From: a virus
IMG/VR virus record: IMGVR_UViG_3300017991_001092
Location: 1 to 20,082 of that record
DNA length: 20,082 bases
Direction: 5' to 3' (one strand)
The position numbers were made by a program, and so were the translations under genes. The notes under the pieces were generated by a model. It searched no databases. It was not told where the DNA came from and saw only the letters and a list, made by a program, of their open reading frames with translations. Below are positions 7,559-15,040 of the stretch, piece after piece. Each line of letters begins with the position of its first letter. Positions within the stretch are counted from its first letter, which is position 1.

Positions 7559-7858
7559 ATGGCGCGCAAGGTCGTCTACGACAGCTCCGATCCCGAACAG
7601 GTCAGGGCCGCGGAGAAACAGGAGCAGGATGTCCAGAACGACATCCGCTACATCCTGAAGGAGCCGCGCGGGCGGCGCTGGTTGTACGAGTTCATCTTCA
7701 ACACCTGCCATGTCGAGCTGCCCAGCTTTGTGCCCGGAGATGAGCAGACGACAGCCTTCAACGAGGGCGGCAGGGCAGTAGGCCAGCGTCTACTCGGCGA
7801 GATCCGCGACGCGTGGCCGGCCATGTACATCAAGATGCTGGAGGAAAATCAGCTATGA
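7559..7858 (+). CDS. Bbp19-like phage structural protein
   Basis: This 99-residue protein begins one base after the portal stop (TGACATG). No clear Shine-Dalgarno is seen, so translational coupling to the portal gene is likely. The pattern DIRYILKEPRGRRWLYEFI (about residues 28-46), then a short Cys/His-containing turn and TAFNEGGRAVGQRLLGEI (about 65-82), fits the small family named after Bbp19 of Bordetella phage BPP-1. Members lie between portal and scaffold genes. The exact role is not established as far as I know. The position and the partner genes (GP7-type capsid protein, Bbp16-like cement) make a virion or assembly function likely. It overlaps the scaffold gene by ATGA. Confidence 0.75.
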   Translation: MARKVVYDSSDPEQVRAAEKQEQDVQNDIRYILKEPRGRRWLYEFIFNTCHVELPSFVPGDEQTTAFNEGGRAVGQRLLGEIRDAWPAMYIKMLEENQL

Positions 7859-8529
7859 CGGAAGCGACTCAAGCCCCAGAGGGCGACATCCTCGACGAAG
7901 GCGCCGACGCCCCGGCGCAACCTGCTGACGAGCAGAAGCCTGTTGACACGGCAGCAGCTGATACGGCACAACAGCAAGACGCCGGTGACCTGCTGTCGGA
8001 TGACGAGGCTGCCGGGAATGGAGGGGTGCCAGACCAGTACACCTTCGACCCCCCTGAAGGCTTCGACGCAAACGAAGAGTTTCAGGGCCGACTGGAAGAG
8101 TTCGGCACGACTGCCAAGGAGATGGGCCTGTCTCAGGACCAGTTCCAGAAGCTGATCGAGTACGACATCCAGCGGGGACAGCTCATGGAACAGGCGGCTG
8201 TCGAGGGTTGGCACGGACGCGTGAACGGCTGGAAAGAGGCCGCCCGCGCTGACAAGGAGATCGGCGGGGAGCAGTTCAAGGCTTCCATCGCGACGGCTCA
8301 GAAGGTGGTCAACAGTTACGGAGATCCCGAGCTGAAAGCCCTCCTGAAGAGCCCGAGCACCGAGAACCCTGAAGGTCTGGCCCTCGGCAACCATCCTGCC
8401 ATGCTTCGGCTTCTGAACCGCATCGGCCGGGCGCTCGATGAGCCCCCCGTCATCGAAGGCGACAGCAAGGTCGACGATGAGGGGACGCTCAAGAAGCTCT
8501 ACCCGACGATGTTCGACAAATCGGCGTAA
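7855..8529 (+). CDS. Capsid assembly scaffolding protein
   Basis: This protein of 224 residues starts at ATG 7855, which overlaps the previous stop and follows GGAGGA at 7840-7845. The frame is open a little upstream, but this start fits best. The first 60 residues are acidic and low in order (many D, E, A, Q). Next comes a Y-x-F-D-P-P-E-G-F-like element (about 63-71), a helical middle, and a C-terminal stretch ALGNHPAMLRLLNRIGRAL typical of podovirus scaffolding proteins. The final segment TLKKLYPTMFDKSA would contact the coat protein in this family. It lies directly before the major capsid gene, as expected for a scaffold that guides shell formation and is lost on maturation. No protease domain is seen. 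Confidence 0.85.
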   Translation: MTEATQAPEGDILDEGADAPAQPADEQKPVDTAAADTAQQQDAGDLLSDDEAAGNGGVPDQYTFDPPEGFDANEEFQGRLEEFGTTAKEMGLSQDQFQKLIEYDIQRGQLMEQAAVEGWHGRVNGWKEAARADKEIGGEQFKASIATAQKVVNSYGDPELKALLKSPSTENPEGLALGNHPAMLRLLNRIGRALDEPPVIEGDSKVDDEGTLKKLYPTMFDKSA

Positions 8530-8536
8530 AGGAGGG
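8529..8536 (+). promoter_or_regulatory. Strong ribosome binding site of the capsid gene
   Basis: AAGGAGGG overlaps the scaffold stop codon and ends 4 bases before ATG 8541. It is one of the two strongest ribosome sites in the window, fitting the most abundant virion protein. Confidence 0.75.
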
Positions 8537-8540
8537 CTAG

Positions 8541-9539
8541 ATGGCCACGCTCAGCGTCAAGAACCCCACCCTCGCGGACCTCGCGAAGGTCATGGACCCG
8601 GACGGCTCGATTGCCGACGTGGTCGAAATCCTGAACCAGACCAACGAGATCCTGATGGACATGACGTGGATCGAGGGCAACCTCACCACCGGCCATCGCT
8701 CGACGATCCGTTCCGGTCTCCCCACCCCGACTTGGCGGAAGCTCTACGGCGGCGTCCAGCCGACCAAGAGCCGCGCCGTGCAGGTCACCGACAACTGCGG
8801 CATGCTCGAAGACTATGCCGAAGTCGACAAGGCGCTGGTCGATATGGCCGGCGACCCTGCGGCGTTCCGCCTGCAGGAAGACCGCCCGCACATCGAGGGC
8901 ATGAACCAAGAGATGGCCGCGACGCTGTTCTACGGCGACGAAGCCACGGCGCCGGAAGAGTTCACCGGCCTCGCTCCGCGGTTCAACTCGCTCTCGGCCG
9001 AGAATGGTGACAACATCATTTCCGGCGGCGGCAGCGGCTCCGACAACGCTTCGATCTGGCTGATCTGCTGGTCGCCGAACACCGTGCACGGCATCGTGCC
9101 GAAGGGTTCGACCGCCGGTATCCAGCAGCGCGATCTGGGCGAAGTCACCATCGAGAACGCCGACGGCTCGAACGGCCGCATGCAGGCGTACCGCACGCAC
9201 TATCGCTGGGATGCCGGGCTCTGCGTCCGCGACTGGCGCTATGTCGTGCGCATCGCCAACATCGACCGCTCGCTCCTGACGAACGACATCTCGACGGGCG
9301 CGGACCTGAACGATCTCATGCACAAGGCTCTCACCGAGATCCCGAACCCCTCGTTCGGTCGGTGCGTCTGGTACATGGACAAGCAGGTTCTCGGCTTCCT
9401 GCGCCGGCAGACCGCCAACGCGGTGGCCAACTCGACGCTGACGACCGAGATGGTCGGCGGCACCATGCAAACTTCGTGGGGCGGGTACCCGATCCGCCGC
9501 GTTGATGCCCTGCGCACCAACGAAGCCACCGTTTCGTAA
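8541..9539 (+). CDS. Major capsid protein (epsilon15 GP7 / BPP-1 type)
   Basis: This 332-residue protein forms the icosahedral shell. The N-terminal half carries a recognisable GP7-type signature: TLADLAKVMDPDG, then VEILNQTNEILMDMTWIEGN (about residues 29-48), TGHRSTIRSGLPTPTWRKL (about 50-68), GVQPTKS and CGMLEDYAEVDKAL, followed by FRLQEDRPHIEGMNQEM (about 109-125) and TLFYGD. This places the capsid with the HK97-fold coat proteins of podoviruses epsilon15 and BPP-1, not with T7 gp10. A central beta-rich domain (GITDs such as GLCVRDWRYVVRIANID) and the C-terminal GYPIRRVDAL follow. The length is normal for the family. A strong Shine-Dalgarno precedes the gene and another follows it for the cement gene, so high translation is expected. 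Confidence 0.93.
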   Translation: MATLSVKNPTLADLAKVMDPDGSIADVVEILNQTNEILMDMTWIEGNLTTGHRSTIRSGLPTPTWRKLYGGVQPTKSRAVQVTDNCGMLEDYAEVDKALVDMAGDPAAFRLQEDRPHIEGMNQEMAATLFYGDEATAPEEFTGLAPRFNSLSAENGDNIISGGGSGSDNASIWLICWSPNTVHGIVPKGSTAGIQQRDLGEVTIENADGSNGRMQAYRTHYRWDAGLCVRDWRYVVRIANIDRSLLTNDISTGADLNDLMHKALTEIPNPSFGRCVWYMDKQVLGFLRRQTANAVANSTLTTEMVGGTMQTSWGGYPIRRVDALRTNEATVS

Positions 9540-9545
9540 GGAGGA
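9538..9545 (+). promoter_or_regulatory. Strong ribosome binding site of the cement gene
   Basis: AAGGAGGA overlaps the capsid stop codon and lies 6 bases before ATG 9552. The spacing favours 9552 over the ATG at 9547, which opens only a two-codon frame. Confidence 0.7.
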
Positions 9546-9551
9546 CATGAC

Positions 9552-10025
9552 ATGATCATGGACGAACTTCTGGAGTTCTGCGACGCGACGTCGGTGGCGG
9601 CTGGTGCCGGCACCGCGCTCGTCGGGGACGTAATCGATCTTGGGGCCACGCCTCAGGATCTGGGCGACGGCGAGCCGATGTACCTCGTCATCACCGTCGA
9701 CACGTCGATCATCACGGGCGGCGCGGCCGGGACCATCAAGTTCCAGCTGGCGTCGGATGCTCAGGCGGCGATCGCCGTTGACGGCTCCGCGACCGTGCAC
9801 ATCGACACCGGCACCTTCGTGACCGATGACGCTGCGCTCAACGATCTCGACGCCGGCGACGTGGCCTTCGTGGGCGCGCTGCCCACCGGGGCCGGCCGGC
9901 CCTACGAGCGCTACCTCGGCATCCTGTCGACGATCGCCACGACCACGGTCACGGCGGGCGCGATCAACGCGTTCCTGACCAAAGACCCGTACAAGTGGAA
10001 GGCCTACGCCGACGCCACCAGCTAA
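9552..10025 (+). CDS. Bbp16-like capsid cement (decoration) protein
   Basis: This 157-residue protein follows the major capsid gene after 12 bases. It is rich in beta-forming residues, with many short Thr/Val/Gly stretches (MYLVITVDTSI, GTIKFQLASDAQAAI, GSATVHIDTGTF) and a C-terminus RYLGILSTIATTTVTAGAI. This fits the Bbp16-type cement protein of BPP-1-like phages, which binds between capsomers and stabilises the shell. An in-frame ATG at 9558 is an alternative start, but Shine-Dalgarno spacing supports 9552. A strong hairpin terminator follows eight bases after the stop, so capsid and cement may close a highly expressed unit. The call rests on position plus sequence pattern. Confidence 0.8.
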   Translation: MIMDELLEFCDATSVAAGAGTALVGDVIDLGATPQDLGDGEPMYLVITVDTSIITGGAAGTIKFQLASDAQAAIAVDGSATVHIDTGTFVTDDAALNDLDAGDVAFVGALPTGAGRPYERYLGILSTIATTTVTAGAINAFLTKDPYKWKAYADATS

Positions 10026-10032
10026 GACCTGA

Positions 10033-10055
10033 GGGGGGCCTGACGGCCCCCCTTT
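10033..10055 (+). terminator. Rho-independent-type terminator after the cement gene
   Basis: A perfect 8-bp stem (GGGGGGCC at 10033-10040 with GGCCCCCC at 10045-10052), a TGAC loop, and TTT at 10053-10055 lie 7 bases after the cement stop. The stem is very GC-rich but the T tract is short, so it may be only partly efficient and act as an attenuator between head and tail genes. Confidence 0.7.
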
Positions 10056-10079
10056 CCCCAGCCAACGAAGGAAAGCCCC

Positions 10080-10391
10080 ATGTCCATTACCGTTGTCTTC
10101 GACAAGTCCGGTTTCTACCATCCCGCCTACGGCCGCATGGGCCTCGGCAAGAACCAAGGCATCCCCTACGTCCTGCCCGACGCCTTCAAGAACAAGGGCC
10201 GCCTGCCGGCCAGCGCCCGGATCATCAAGGGCGACGAAGTCGATGCCGCTCTGGAAGAGGCCGAGGTGACCAAGCCGATCAAGCCGAAGGTCGTCGACGA
10301 GACCCAGTACGAGCAGGCCGTCGCTCCGCCCCCGATGCCCGAGCCGGCTTCCGAGATGTCGGCGCGGCGCCGCAAGCTCGACGAGGACTGA
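10080..10391 (+). CDS. Small phage protein of unknown function between cement and tail adaptor
   Basis: This protein of 103 residues starts at ATG 10080 with GAAGGAAAG at 10067-10075 as ribosome site. It lies just after the terminator, so it is expressed by read-through or from an unseen promoter. The N-terminal half (ITVVFDKSGFYHPAYGRMGLGKNQGIPYVLPDAF) is probably a small folded domain. The second half is charged and proline-rich (KPIKPKV, APPPMPEPASEMSARRRKLDED) and probably disordered. I do not recognise the family. The location suggests a minor head or head-tail joining protein, but this is inference. The stop overlaps the start region of the next gene (TGATGAATG). Confidence 0.65.
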   Translation: MSITVVFDKSGFYHPAYGRMGLGKNQGIPYVLPDAFKNKGRLPASARIIKGDEVDAALEEAEVTKPIKPKVVDETQYEQAVAPPPMPEPASEMSARRRKLDED

Positions 10392-10394
10392 TGA

Positions 10395-10991
10395 ATGGCC
10401 AGCTCTGTCCAGATCGCGAAGCTGGCGCTCCAGCACGTCGGCGATCGCTACGACATCACCTCGCTGGACGAGGCGACGCCTGAGGCAGAGCAGGTCAACC
10501 TGCTGTTCGACGACGTCCGCGACATGGTGCTCAGGCAGCACCCGTGGAAGTTCGCCGTGAAGCACGACAGCCCGGCACAGCTCACGGGCACCGTGCCGGG
10601 TCTGTGGACCTACATGTTCGTCTACCCGAGCGACTGCCTGAAGATGATCGAAATCGTCAACCCGCTGGGCAAGGATGCCGACCCTCTGGAGTTCGACATC
10701 ATGCTCAACTCGGACGACGTGAAGGTTATCGTCTGCGACGTCGAAGAGCCCGAGTTCCGGTACATCTCGCGCGTGACTGACAGCGCGCGGTTCGACCCCA
10801 GCTTCGTCATGGCGTTCAGCATGCGGCTGGCCCAGTTCCTCGCCGTGCCCCTGACCGGAGACCGCGGTCTTGCCGAGGGGCTCAGGAACGAGGCCGACCG
10901 GATGATGTCCATGGCGCGGGCCGACGACGCCAACGAGGGCGTGGAAGACGATCACAGGCGGGACGCGTCGTGGATTGAAGCGAGGGCCTGA
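10395..10991 (+). CDS. Tail tubular protein A-like adaptor (T7 gp11 type)
   Basis: This 198-residue protein fits the adaptor that forms a ring under the portal and links it to the nozzle. The family-like pattern starts at the N-terminus: IAKLALQHVGDRYDITSLDE, then EAEQVNLLFDDVRDMVLRQHPWKFAVK (about residues 30-57), with WTYMFVYPSDCLKMIEI (about 73-89), and a helical C-terminus (FSMRLAQFLAVPLTGD, GLRNEADRMMSMAR). The length is close to T7 gp11. Two starts are possible; ATG 10391 is out of frame with the product, so ATG 10395 is used. Its stop overlaps the nozzle start as TGATG, which points to coupled translation of the two interacting tail proteins. Confidence 0.87.
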   Translation: MASSVQIAKLALQHVGDRYDITSLDEATPEAEQVNLLFDDVRDMVLRQHPWKFAVKHDSPAQLTGTVPGLWTYMFVYPSDCLKMIEIVNPLGKDADPLEFDIMLNSDDVKVIVCDVEEPEFRYISRVTDSARFDPSFVMAFSMRLAQFLAVPLTGDRGLAEGLRNEADRMMSMARADDANEGVEDDHRRDASWIEARA

Positions 10992-13900
10992 TGACCAAGT
11001 TCATCCAGCCGAGCCTTGTCGGCGGTGAGATATCTCCCCCTATCGGCGCGCGGATCGACCTGTCGAAGCGCGCCGTTTCCGTTGAGCTGGCGCAGAACTT
11101 CTTCGCCCGGGTATCCGGGTCTCTGGAGAGCCGGCCCGGCCAACGCTTCGTCGCCCGGGCCAAGGGCGACACCGTGCGCCTGATCCCGTTCGAGTTCAAC
11201 ACCGAGCAGACGTTCATCATCGAGCTGGGCAACCAGTACGCACGTTTCCACACCGACGGCGCCCAGATCCTCGACAGCTCGTCGACGGCCACCATCACCG
11301 CGGCGACGCAGGCGTCTCCCGGCGTGATCACGGCGACGGCGCACGGGTTCTCCGACGACGACGAGATCTTCATCACCGGCGTCGTCGGGATGGAAGAGCT
11401 GAACGGGCGCAACCTGATCGTCGACAACGCGACCGCGAACACGTTCACCCTGAAGACGCTGGACGGCGTCGCGGTCAACACGACCGCCTATACCGCCTAC
11501 GCCAGCGGCGGCACCGCGACCAAGGTCTACGAGATCGCCACGCCGTGGCCCGACAGCATCCTGTTCGACTTGCGCTACGACCAGTCCGGGGATGTCATCT
11601 CGATCGTCCACCCCGACTACCCGCCGCAGGAGATCGTGCGCCTCGACAACGACAACTGGAGCATCGCCGCGATCGATTTCGTGCCCGACCACCCGGCTCC
11701 GACGTCGCTGCTGGCCGAGGCCAAGAACAGCCCGGACCCGGGCTACCTGTCGATCAGCAGCATCACCCGGGCCAACCCCGGCGTCGTCACGACCAGCACC
11801 GCGCACGGGATGGTGGACGGCGACATGGTCAGGATCTGGGCCGGCACCGGCATGGACGAAATCAAGAACTTCGTCTACGAGGTCGACGTCCTGTCGACGA
11901 CGACGTTCTCCCTGATCCACCGCGACACCGGCGCCAGCATCGACACCAGCGGCTTCTCGGCCTACACCAGCGGCGCCCGGGCCGAGGTCGGCAGCTACGA
12001 GCAGCCGCGCAAGTACGGCGTGACGGCGATCAGCGCAGACACCGGCGAGGAGAGCTTCCTCGCTCTGGTCACGGCCACGGCCTACCGGGCAGATATCACC
12101 GGCATCACGAAGGCCAACCCGTGCGTCATCACGACCAGCCGCGGCCACGGCTTCCGCACTGGCGATGAGCTTGAGATCCTTTCCGTCGGCGGCATGACAG
12201 AACTGAACGGCCGCAGGTTCCGGGCCGAGTACGTCGACAACACGACGTTCAACCTGCTGGACCTCTATGGCAATTACGTCGACACGACCGACGCGACGAC
12301 CTACACCAGCGGCGGCGCGGCCTACCGGACCTACTTCGAGATGGTCAACAGCAAGGCCGACGACTGGGAGAACTACATCTACTGGAACGCCGTCGAGGGC
12401 ACCGCGCGCTACAACGTCTACGCGTCGGAGACCGGCGGCCAGTTGCAGTACATCGGCACGACGACCGGGCCGCAGTTCCGCGACAACTACATCTCCCCGG
12501 ACCCGAACAAGACGCCGCCCGACCCGGCCAACCCGTTCTTCGACCTGACCGGGACCGGCGACAAGTACCCGGGCGCCGTCGGCTTCTTCGAGCAGCGCCG
12601 GCTCTTCGGCAACACGAACGAAGCCCCGAACAAGATGCTGATGAGCCAGACCGGGCGGCTCTACAACTTCTCCCGGTCGAGCCCGCTGCGCGACGACGAC
12701 GCGATCATCGCCTCGGTGATCGCGCGGAGGATCAACGCGATCCAGCACTTCGTGCACCTGAACGACCTGCTGGTCATGACCAGCGGCGGCGAGTTCCGGG
12801 TGTTCGGGGATCAGGGCGTGATGACCCCGTCGACCATCAACATCAAGTCGCAGAGCTACTATGGGTCGACGTCCTTGCCGCCGATCGTGTCCGGTGACGT
12901 CGCCCTGTTCGTATCGCCCGGCCAGTACATTCGCGACATGAAGTACCAGTTCTCGGACGACAAGTTCGTCGGCCGCGACATCACGGTGCTGGCGCGGCAC
13001 CTGTTCGACAACCGCGAGCTGGTCGACTGGGCGTACTCGTCTGCCCCGTACTCGACGATCTGGGCCCTGCGCGACGACGGGCTTGGCCTGATCCTGACCT
13101 ACCAACCAGAGCAAGACGTCTACGCGTGGTGCCGCGCGGTCACCCGCGGCGATTACAAGTCCGTCGCGGTCGTGCGCGAGGGCAGCATCGACGAGGTCTA
13201 CTTCGCCGTGCGCCGCCCTCTGCCCGACGGCAGCCGGGCGACGTTCATCGAGAAGCTGGACGCGCGCCAGTTCAACGACCTGCAGGACGCGTTCTGCGTC
13301 GACTGCGGCCTGACCTATGACCAGCCGATGACGGTCACCAACGTGTCCCAAGCCTTGCCGATGGCGATCACGGTAGACGGGGACAGCGGCCTGTCGCCCG
13401 GTGACATCATCGACATCTCGGACATCTTCGAGGTGAACGAGGACAACTGCACATGCGGCGAAACCCTCTCCGCGGACTACAACGGCACCGGCTTCATCGT
13501 CGGCACCGTCAGCCCGGGAGGAACCAATTTCACGGTGCTGACGTCTTCCGGTGACCCGGTCGATAGTTCCGCGTTCGCCGCCTATTCCTCCGGGGGGCGG
13601 GTGCGGAAGGCGGTCACCACGGTCTCAGGGCTTTGGCACCTTGAGGGGGCTACCGTGGTGGCCGCCGCCAACGGCTACGCCGAAACGGACCTGACGGTCA
13701 CGAACGGTTCGGTTACGCTGTCGGCCCCCGCCAGCCGCATCCACATCGGCCTGTCCTACGCTTGCAGGATGTCGACCTTGCCGCTGACGGTCTACTCTGA
13801 CGGCAGGACGAACAAGGGTCAGGCCAAGAACATCAACCGCCTGACCATGCAGGTCGAGCGCACGATGGGCATGTGGTATGGCCCGAACTTCGACGAGGTC

Positions 13901-14083
13901 CGCGAGGCCAAGTTCGGTTTGCCAGACGTCTGGGGCCAGCCGCTGACCATGATCACCGACGACATCGACCTGACCATGAAACCCGGCTGGGACAAGAACA
14001 AGCGCGTCGTAATCGAGCAGCGCACGCCCCAGCCGATCACGATCTTGGCCATGATCCCCGACATCGTGACAGGCGGCAACTGA
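10991..14083 (+). CDS. Tail nozzle protein (tail tubular B-like) with four FCCH-like repeats
   Basis: This 1030-residue protein starts at ATG 10991, overlapping the adaptor stop. The N-terminus (FIQPSLVGGEISPPIGARIDLSKRAVS; SLESRPGQRFV; RLIPFEFNTEQTFIIELG) is typical of podovirus nozzle proteins, which form the distal tail tube. Domains inserted in this frame are beta-rich repeats of the kind databases label 'ubiquitin-activating E1 FCCH', at about residues 100-179, 255-334, 368-446 and 780-873; the name does not imply ubiquitin activity. A fibronectin-III-like segment follows at about 447-500 (YIYWNAVEGTARYNVYASE...YIGTT). The core nozzle resumes with FFEQRRLFGNTNEAPNKM (about 532-549) and the C-terminal NRLTMQVERT. 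It is longer than T7 gp12 (about 790 residues) because of the repeats. Cysteines cluster at 769, 772, 820 and 822. Confidence 0.87.
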   Translation: MTKFIQPSLVGGEISPPIGARIDLSKRAVSVELAQNFFARVSGSLESRPGQRFVARAKGDTVRLIPFEFNTEQTFIIELGNQYARFHTDGAQILDSSSTATITAATQASPGVITATAHGFSDDDEIFITGVVGMEELNGRNLIVDNATANTFTLKTLDGVAVNTTAYTAYASGGTATKVYEIATPWPDSILFDLRYDQSGDVISIVHPDYPPQEIVRLDNDNWSIAAIDFVPDHPAPTSLLAEAKNSPDPGYLSISSITRANPGVVTTSTAHGMVDGDMVRIWAGTGMDEIKNFVYEVDVLSTTTFSLIHRDTGASIDTSGFSAYTSGARAEVGSYEQPRKYGVTAISADTGEESFLALVTATAYRADITGITKANPCVITTSRGHGFRTGDELEILSVGGMTELNGRRFRAEYVDNTTFNLLDLYGNYVDTTDATTYTSGGAAYRTYFEMVNSKADDWENYIYWNAVEGTARYNVYASETGGQLQYIGTTTGPQFRDNYISPDPNKTPPDPANPFFDLTGTGDKYPGAVGFFEQRRLFGNTNEAPNKMLMSQTGRLYNFSRSSPLRDDDAIIASVIARRINAIQHFVHLNDLLVMTSGGEFRVFGDQGVMTPSTINIKSQSYYGSTSLPPIVSGDVALFVSPGQYIRDMKYQFSDDKFVGRDITVLARHLFDNRELVDWAYSSAPYSTIWALRDDGLGLILTYQPEQDVYAWCRAVTRGDYKSVAVVREGSIDEVYFAVRRPLPDGSRATFIEKLDARQFNDLQDAFCVDCGLTYDQPMTVTNVSQALPMAITVDGDSGLSPGDIIDISDIFEVNEDNCTCGETLSADYNGTGFIVGTVSPGGTNFTVLTSSGDPVDSSAFAAYSSGGRVRKAVTTVSGLWHLEGATVVAAANGYAETDLTVTNGSVTLSAPASRIHIGLSYACRMSTLPLTVYSDGRTNKGQAKNINRLTMQVERTMGMWYGPNFDEVREAKFGLPDVWGQPLTMITDDIDLTMKPGWDKNKRVVIEQRTPQPITILAMIPDIVTGGN
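11288..13609 (+). repeat. Four FCCH-like domain repeats encoded in the nozzle gene
   Basis: The units are at about 11288-11527, 11753-11992, 12092-12328 and 13328-13609. The shared pattern is IT.A.PGVITT...HG...GD.(I/V).I....GM.ELNG..F.V......TF.L......(V/I)(D/N)T...AY.SGG. The first three are regular. The fourth is further away and carries an inserted cysteine-bearing loop. Confidence 0.75.
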
Positions 14084-14535
14084 TGCTGAAGGATCTGGTC
14101 TTCGCCCGGGACTACGGTCACATGATGCAGCTGGCGAGGCAGATGCACGCCGAGGGTGTCCACCGCGACTTCCCGTTGAACGAGGAACGCACCGCCTACA
14201 TCATGCAGTACCTGATCGGAGAGGACGACGTCTACACCAAGGGCTGGTTCGACAAGCACGACCAGCTGGTCGGGTTCATGGCCGGCGAGATCATCGAAGA
14301 CCTGTGGGTCGACATGAAGATCGCGACCGACCACGCGTTCTACATCAGGCCCAGCGCGCGGGGCGGACGCGGCGCCGTGGCCATGATTCGCGGCTTCGAG
14401 GAGTGGGCGTGGGAACGGGGGGCTGACGTCGTCAGGCCCGTAGTGTATGCTGGCGTGAACAACGACCGCGCCGGTCAGCTGCTGTTGAGAATGGGCTACG
14501 AAGACGCGGGCGGCATTTACAAGAAGGTGCGCTGA
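14083..14535 (+). CDS. GNAT-type acetyltransferase-like protein
   Basis: This protein of 150 residues starts at ATG 14083, overlapping the nozzle stop as TGATG. The frame runs upstream inside the nozzle gene, but this ATG gives a natural length. The C-terminal half has the GNAT motif A region: HAFYIRPSARGGRGAVAMIRGFEEWA (about residues 86-111), where RGGRGA stands for the (Q/R)xxGx(G/A) acetyl-CoA loop. Then comes VYAGVNNDRAGQLLLRMGYE (about 122-141) and a final GGIYKKV strand. GNAT-like genes occur within virion gene blocks of several podoviruses. The substrate is unknown; it could modify a virion protein, a host protein or a small molecule. The spacing on both sides shows it belongs to the late operon. 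Confidence 0.8.
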   Translation: MLKDLVFARDYGHMMQLARQMHAEGVHRDFPLNEERTAYIMQYLIGEDDVYTKGWFDKHDQLVGFMAGEIIEDLWVDMKIATDHAFYIRPSARGGRGAVAMIRGFEEWAWERGADVVRPVVYAGVNNDRAGQLLLRMGYEDAGGIYKKVR

Positions 14536-14537
14536 CC

Positions 14538-15032
14538 ATGTGTATCTCGATGATCCTCGGTATCGCTGGCGCAGCGATGTCCGCAGTCGGCGCGATGCAG
14601 CAGGCGAAAGCCCAGCAGGCGCAGGCCGACTACAACGCGCAGGTCCAGCGCAACAACCAGATCATCGCCCAGCAGAACGCTGACGTGGTGCGCAAGCAGG
14701 CGCGCGTCGCCGTGCAGGACCAGCGTCGCAAGCTCGTCCAGAACATCGGCACTGCCCGGGCGGTGATGGCGTCCAAGGGCCTGCTGGTCGACGACTACCA
14801 AGACAGCACCAGCCAAGCCCTGCTGGACGACATCACCACGGCCGGCGCCGCCGACATCATGACGCTCAAGTACAACGCCGAGCTTGAGGAGCGGCGGGCG
14901 CTGATCCAGAAGAACGAGTTCAAGGCGCGAGAGGATCTGTTCGACATGGAGAAGCGCAGCATCAACCCGACGTTTGCCGCGCTCACCGCCGGGGTCGGCG
15001 GGCTTTCCCGCAACTACGACCTGATCAGGTGA
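14538..15032 (+). CDS. Internal virion protein, T7 gp14-like
   Basis: This 164-residue protein starts two bases after the acetyltransferase stop, with AAGAAGG at 14521-14527 upstream. The N-terminus is a small-residue hydrophobic helix (MILGIAGAAMSAVGAMQQAK, about residues 5-24). A long helical, Gln/Ala-rich region follows (QQAQADYNAQVQRNN, IIAQQNADVVRKQAR) with probable coiled-coil character. The middle has GTARAVMASKGLLVDDYQDS, a stretch often seen in this family, and the end returns to a Gly/Ala-rich part (FAALTAGVGGLSRNYD). T7 gp14 is ejected with the genome and inserts in the outer membrane as the first part of the conduit. Size, composition and position upstream of two large proteins match the gp14-gp15-gp16 order. 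Confidence 0.83.
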   Translation: MCISMILGIAGAAMSAVGAMQQAKAQQAQADYNAQVQRNNQIIAQQNADVVRKQARVAVQDQRRKLVQNIGTARAVMASKGLLVDDYQDSTSQALLDDITTAGAADIMTLKYNAELEERRALIQKNEFKAREDLFDMEKRSINPTFAALTAGVGGLSRNYDLIR

Positions 15033-15040
15033 GGTGACCC

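Noticed and set aside
8499-10955. An 818-residue open frame on the minus strand, followed by another of 799 residues at 10952-13351 and one of 577 at 5836-7569
   Set aside because: They lie opposite well-supported capsid, nozzle and portal genes. They are Arg/Val/His/Leu-rich in the manner of antisense frames of GC-rich genes, and show no domain or ribosome site.
11288-13609. A ubiquitin-like modification system suggested by E1 FCCH-type repeats
   Set aside because: The repeats are beta-barrel beads without adenylation domain or catalytic cysteine. In phage nozzle proteins the label reflects fold similarity only.
13873-14082. A longer form of the acetyltransferase starting at 13873
   Set aside because: The extra 70 residues are an out-of-frame copy of the nozzle C-terminus, rich in Arg and His. 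ATG 14083 gives a normal small GNAT.
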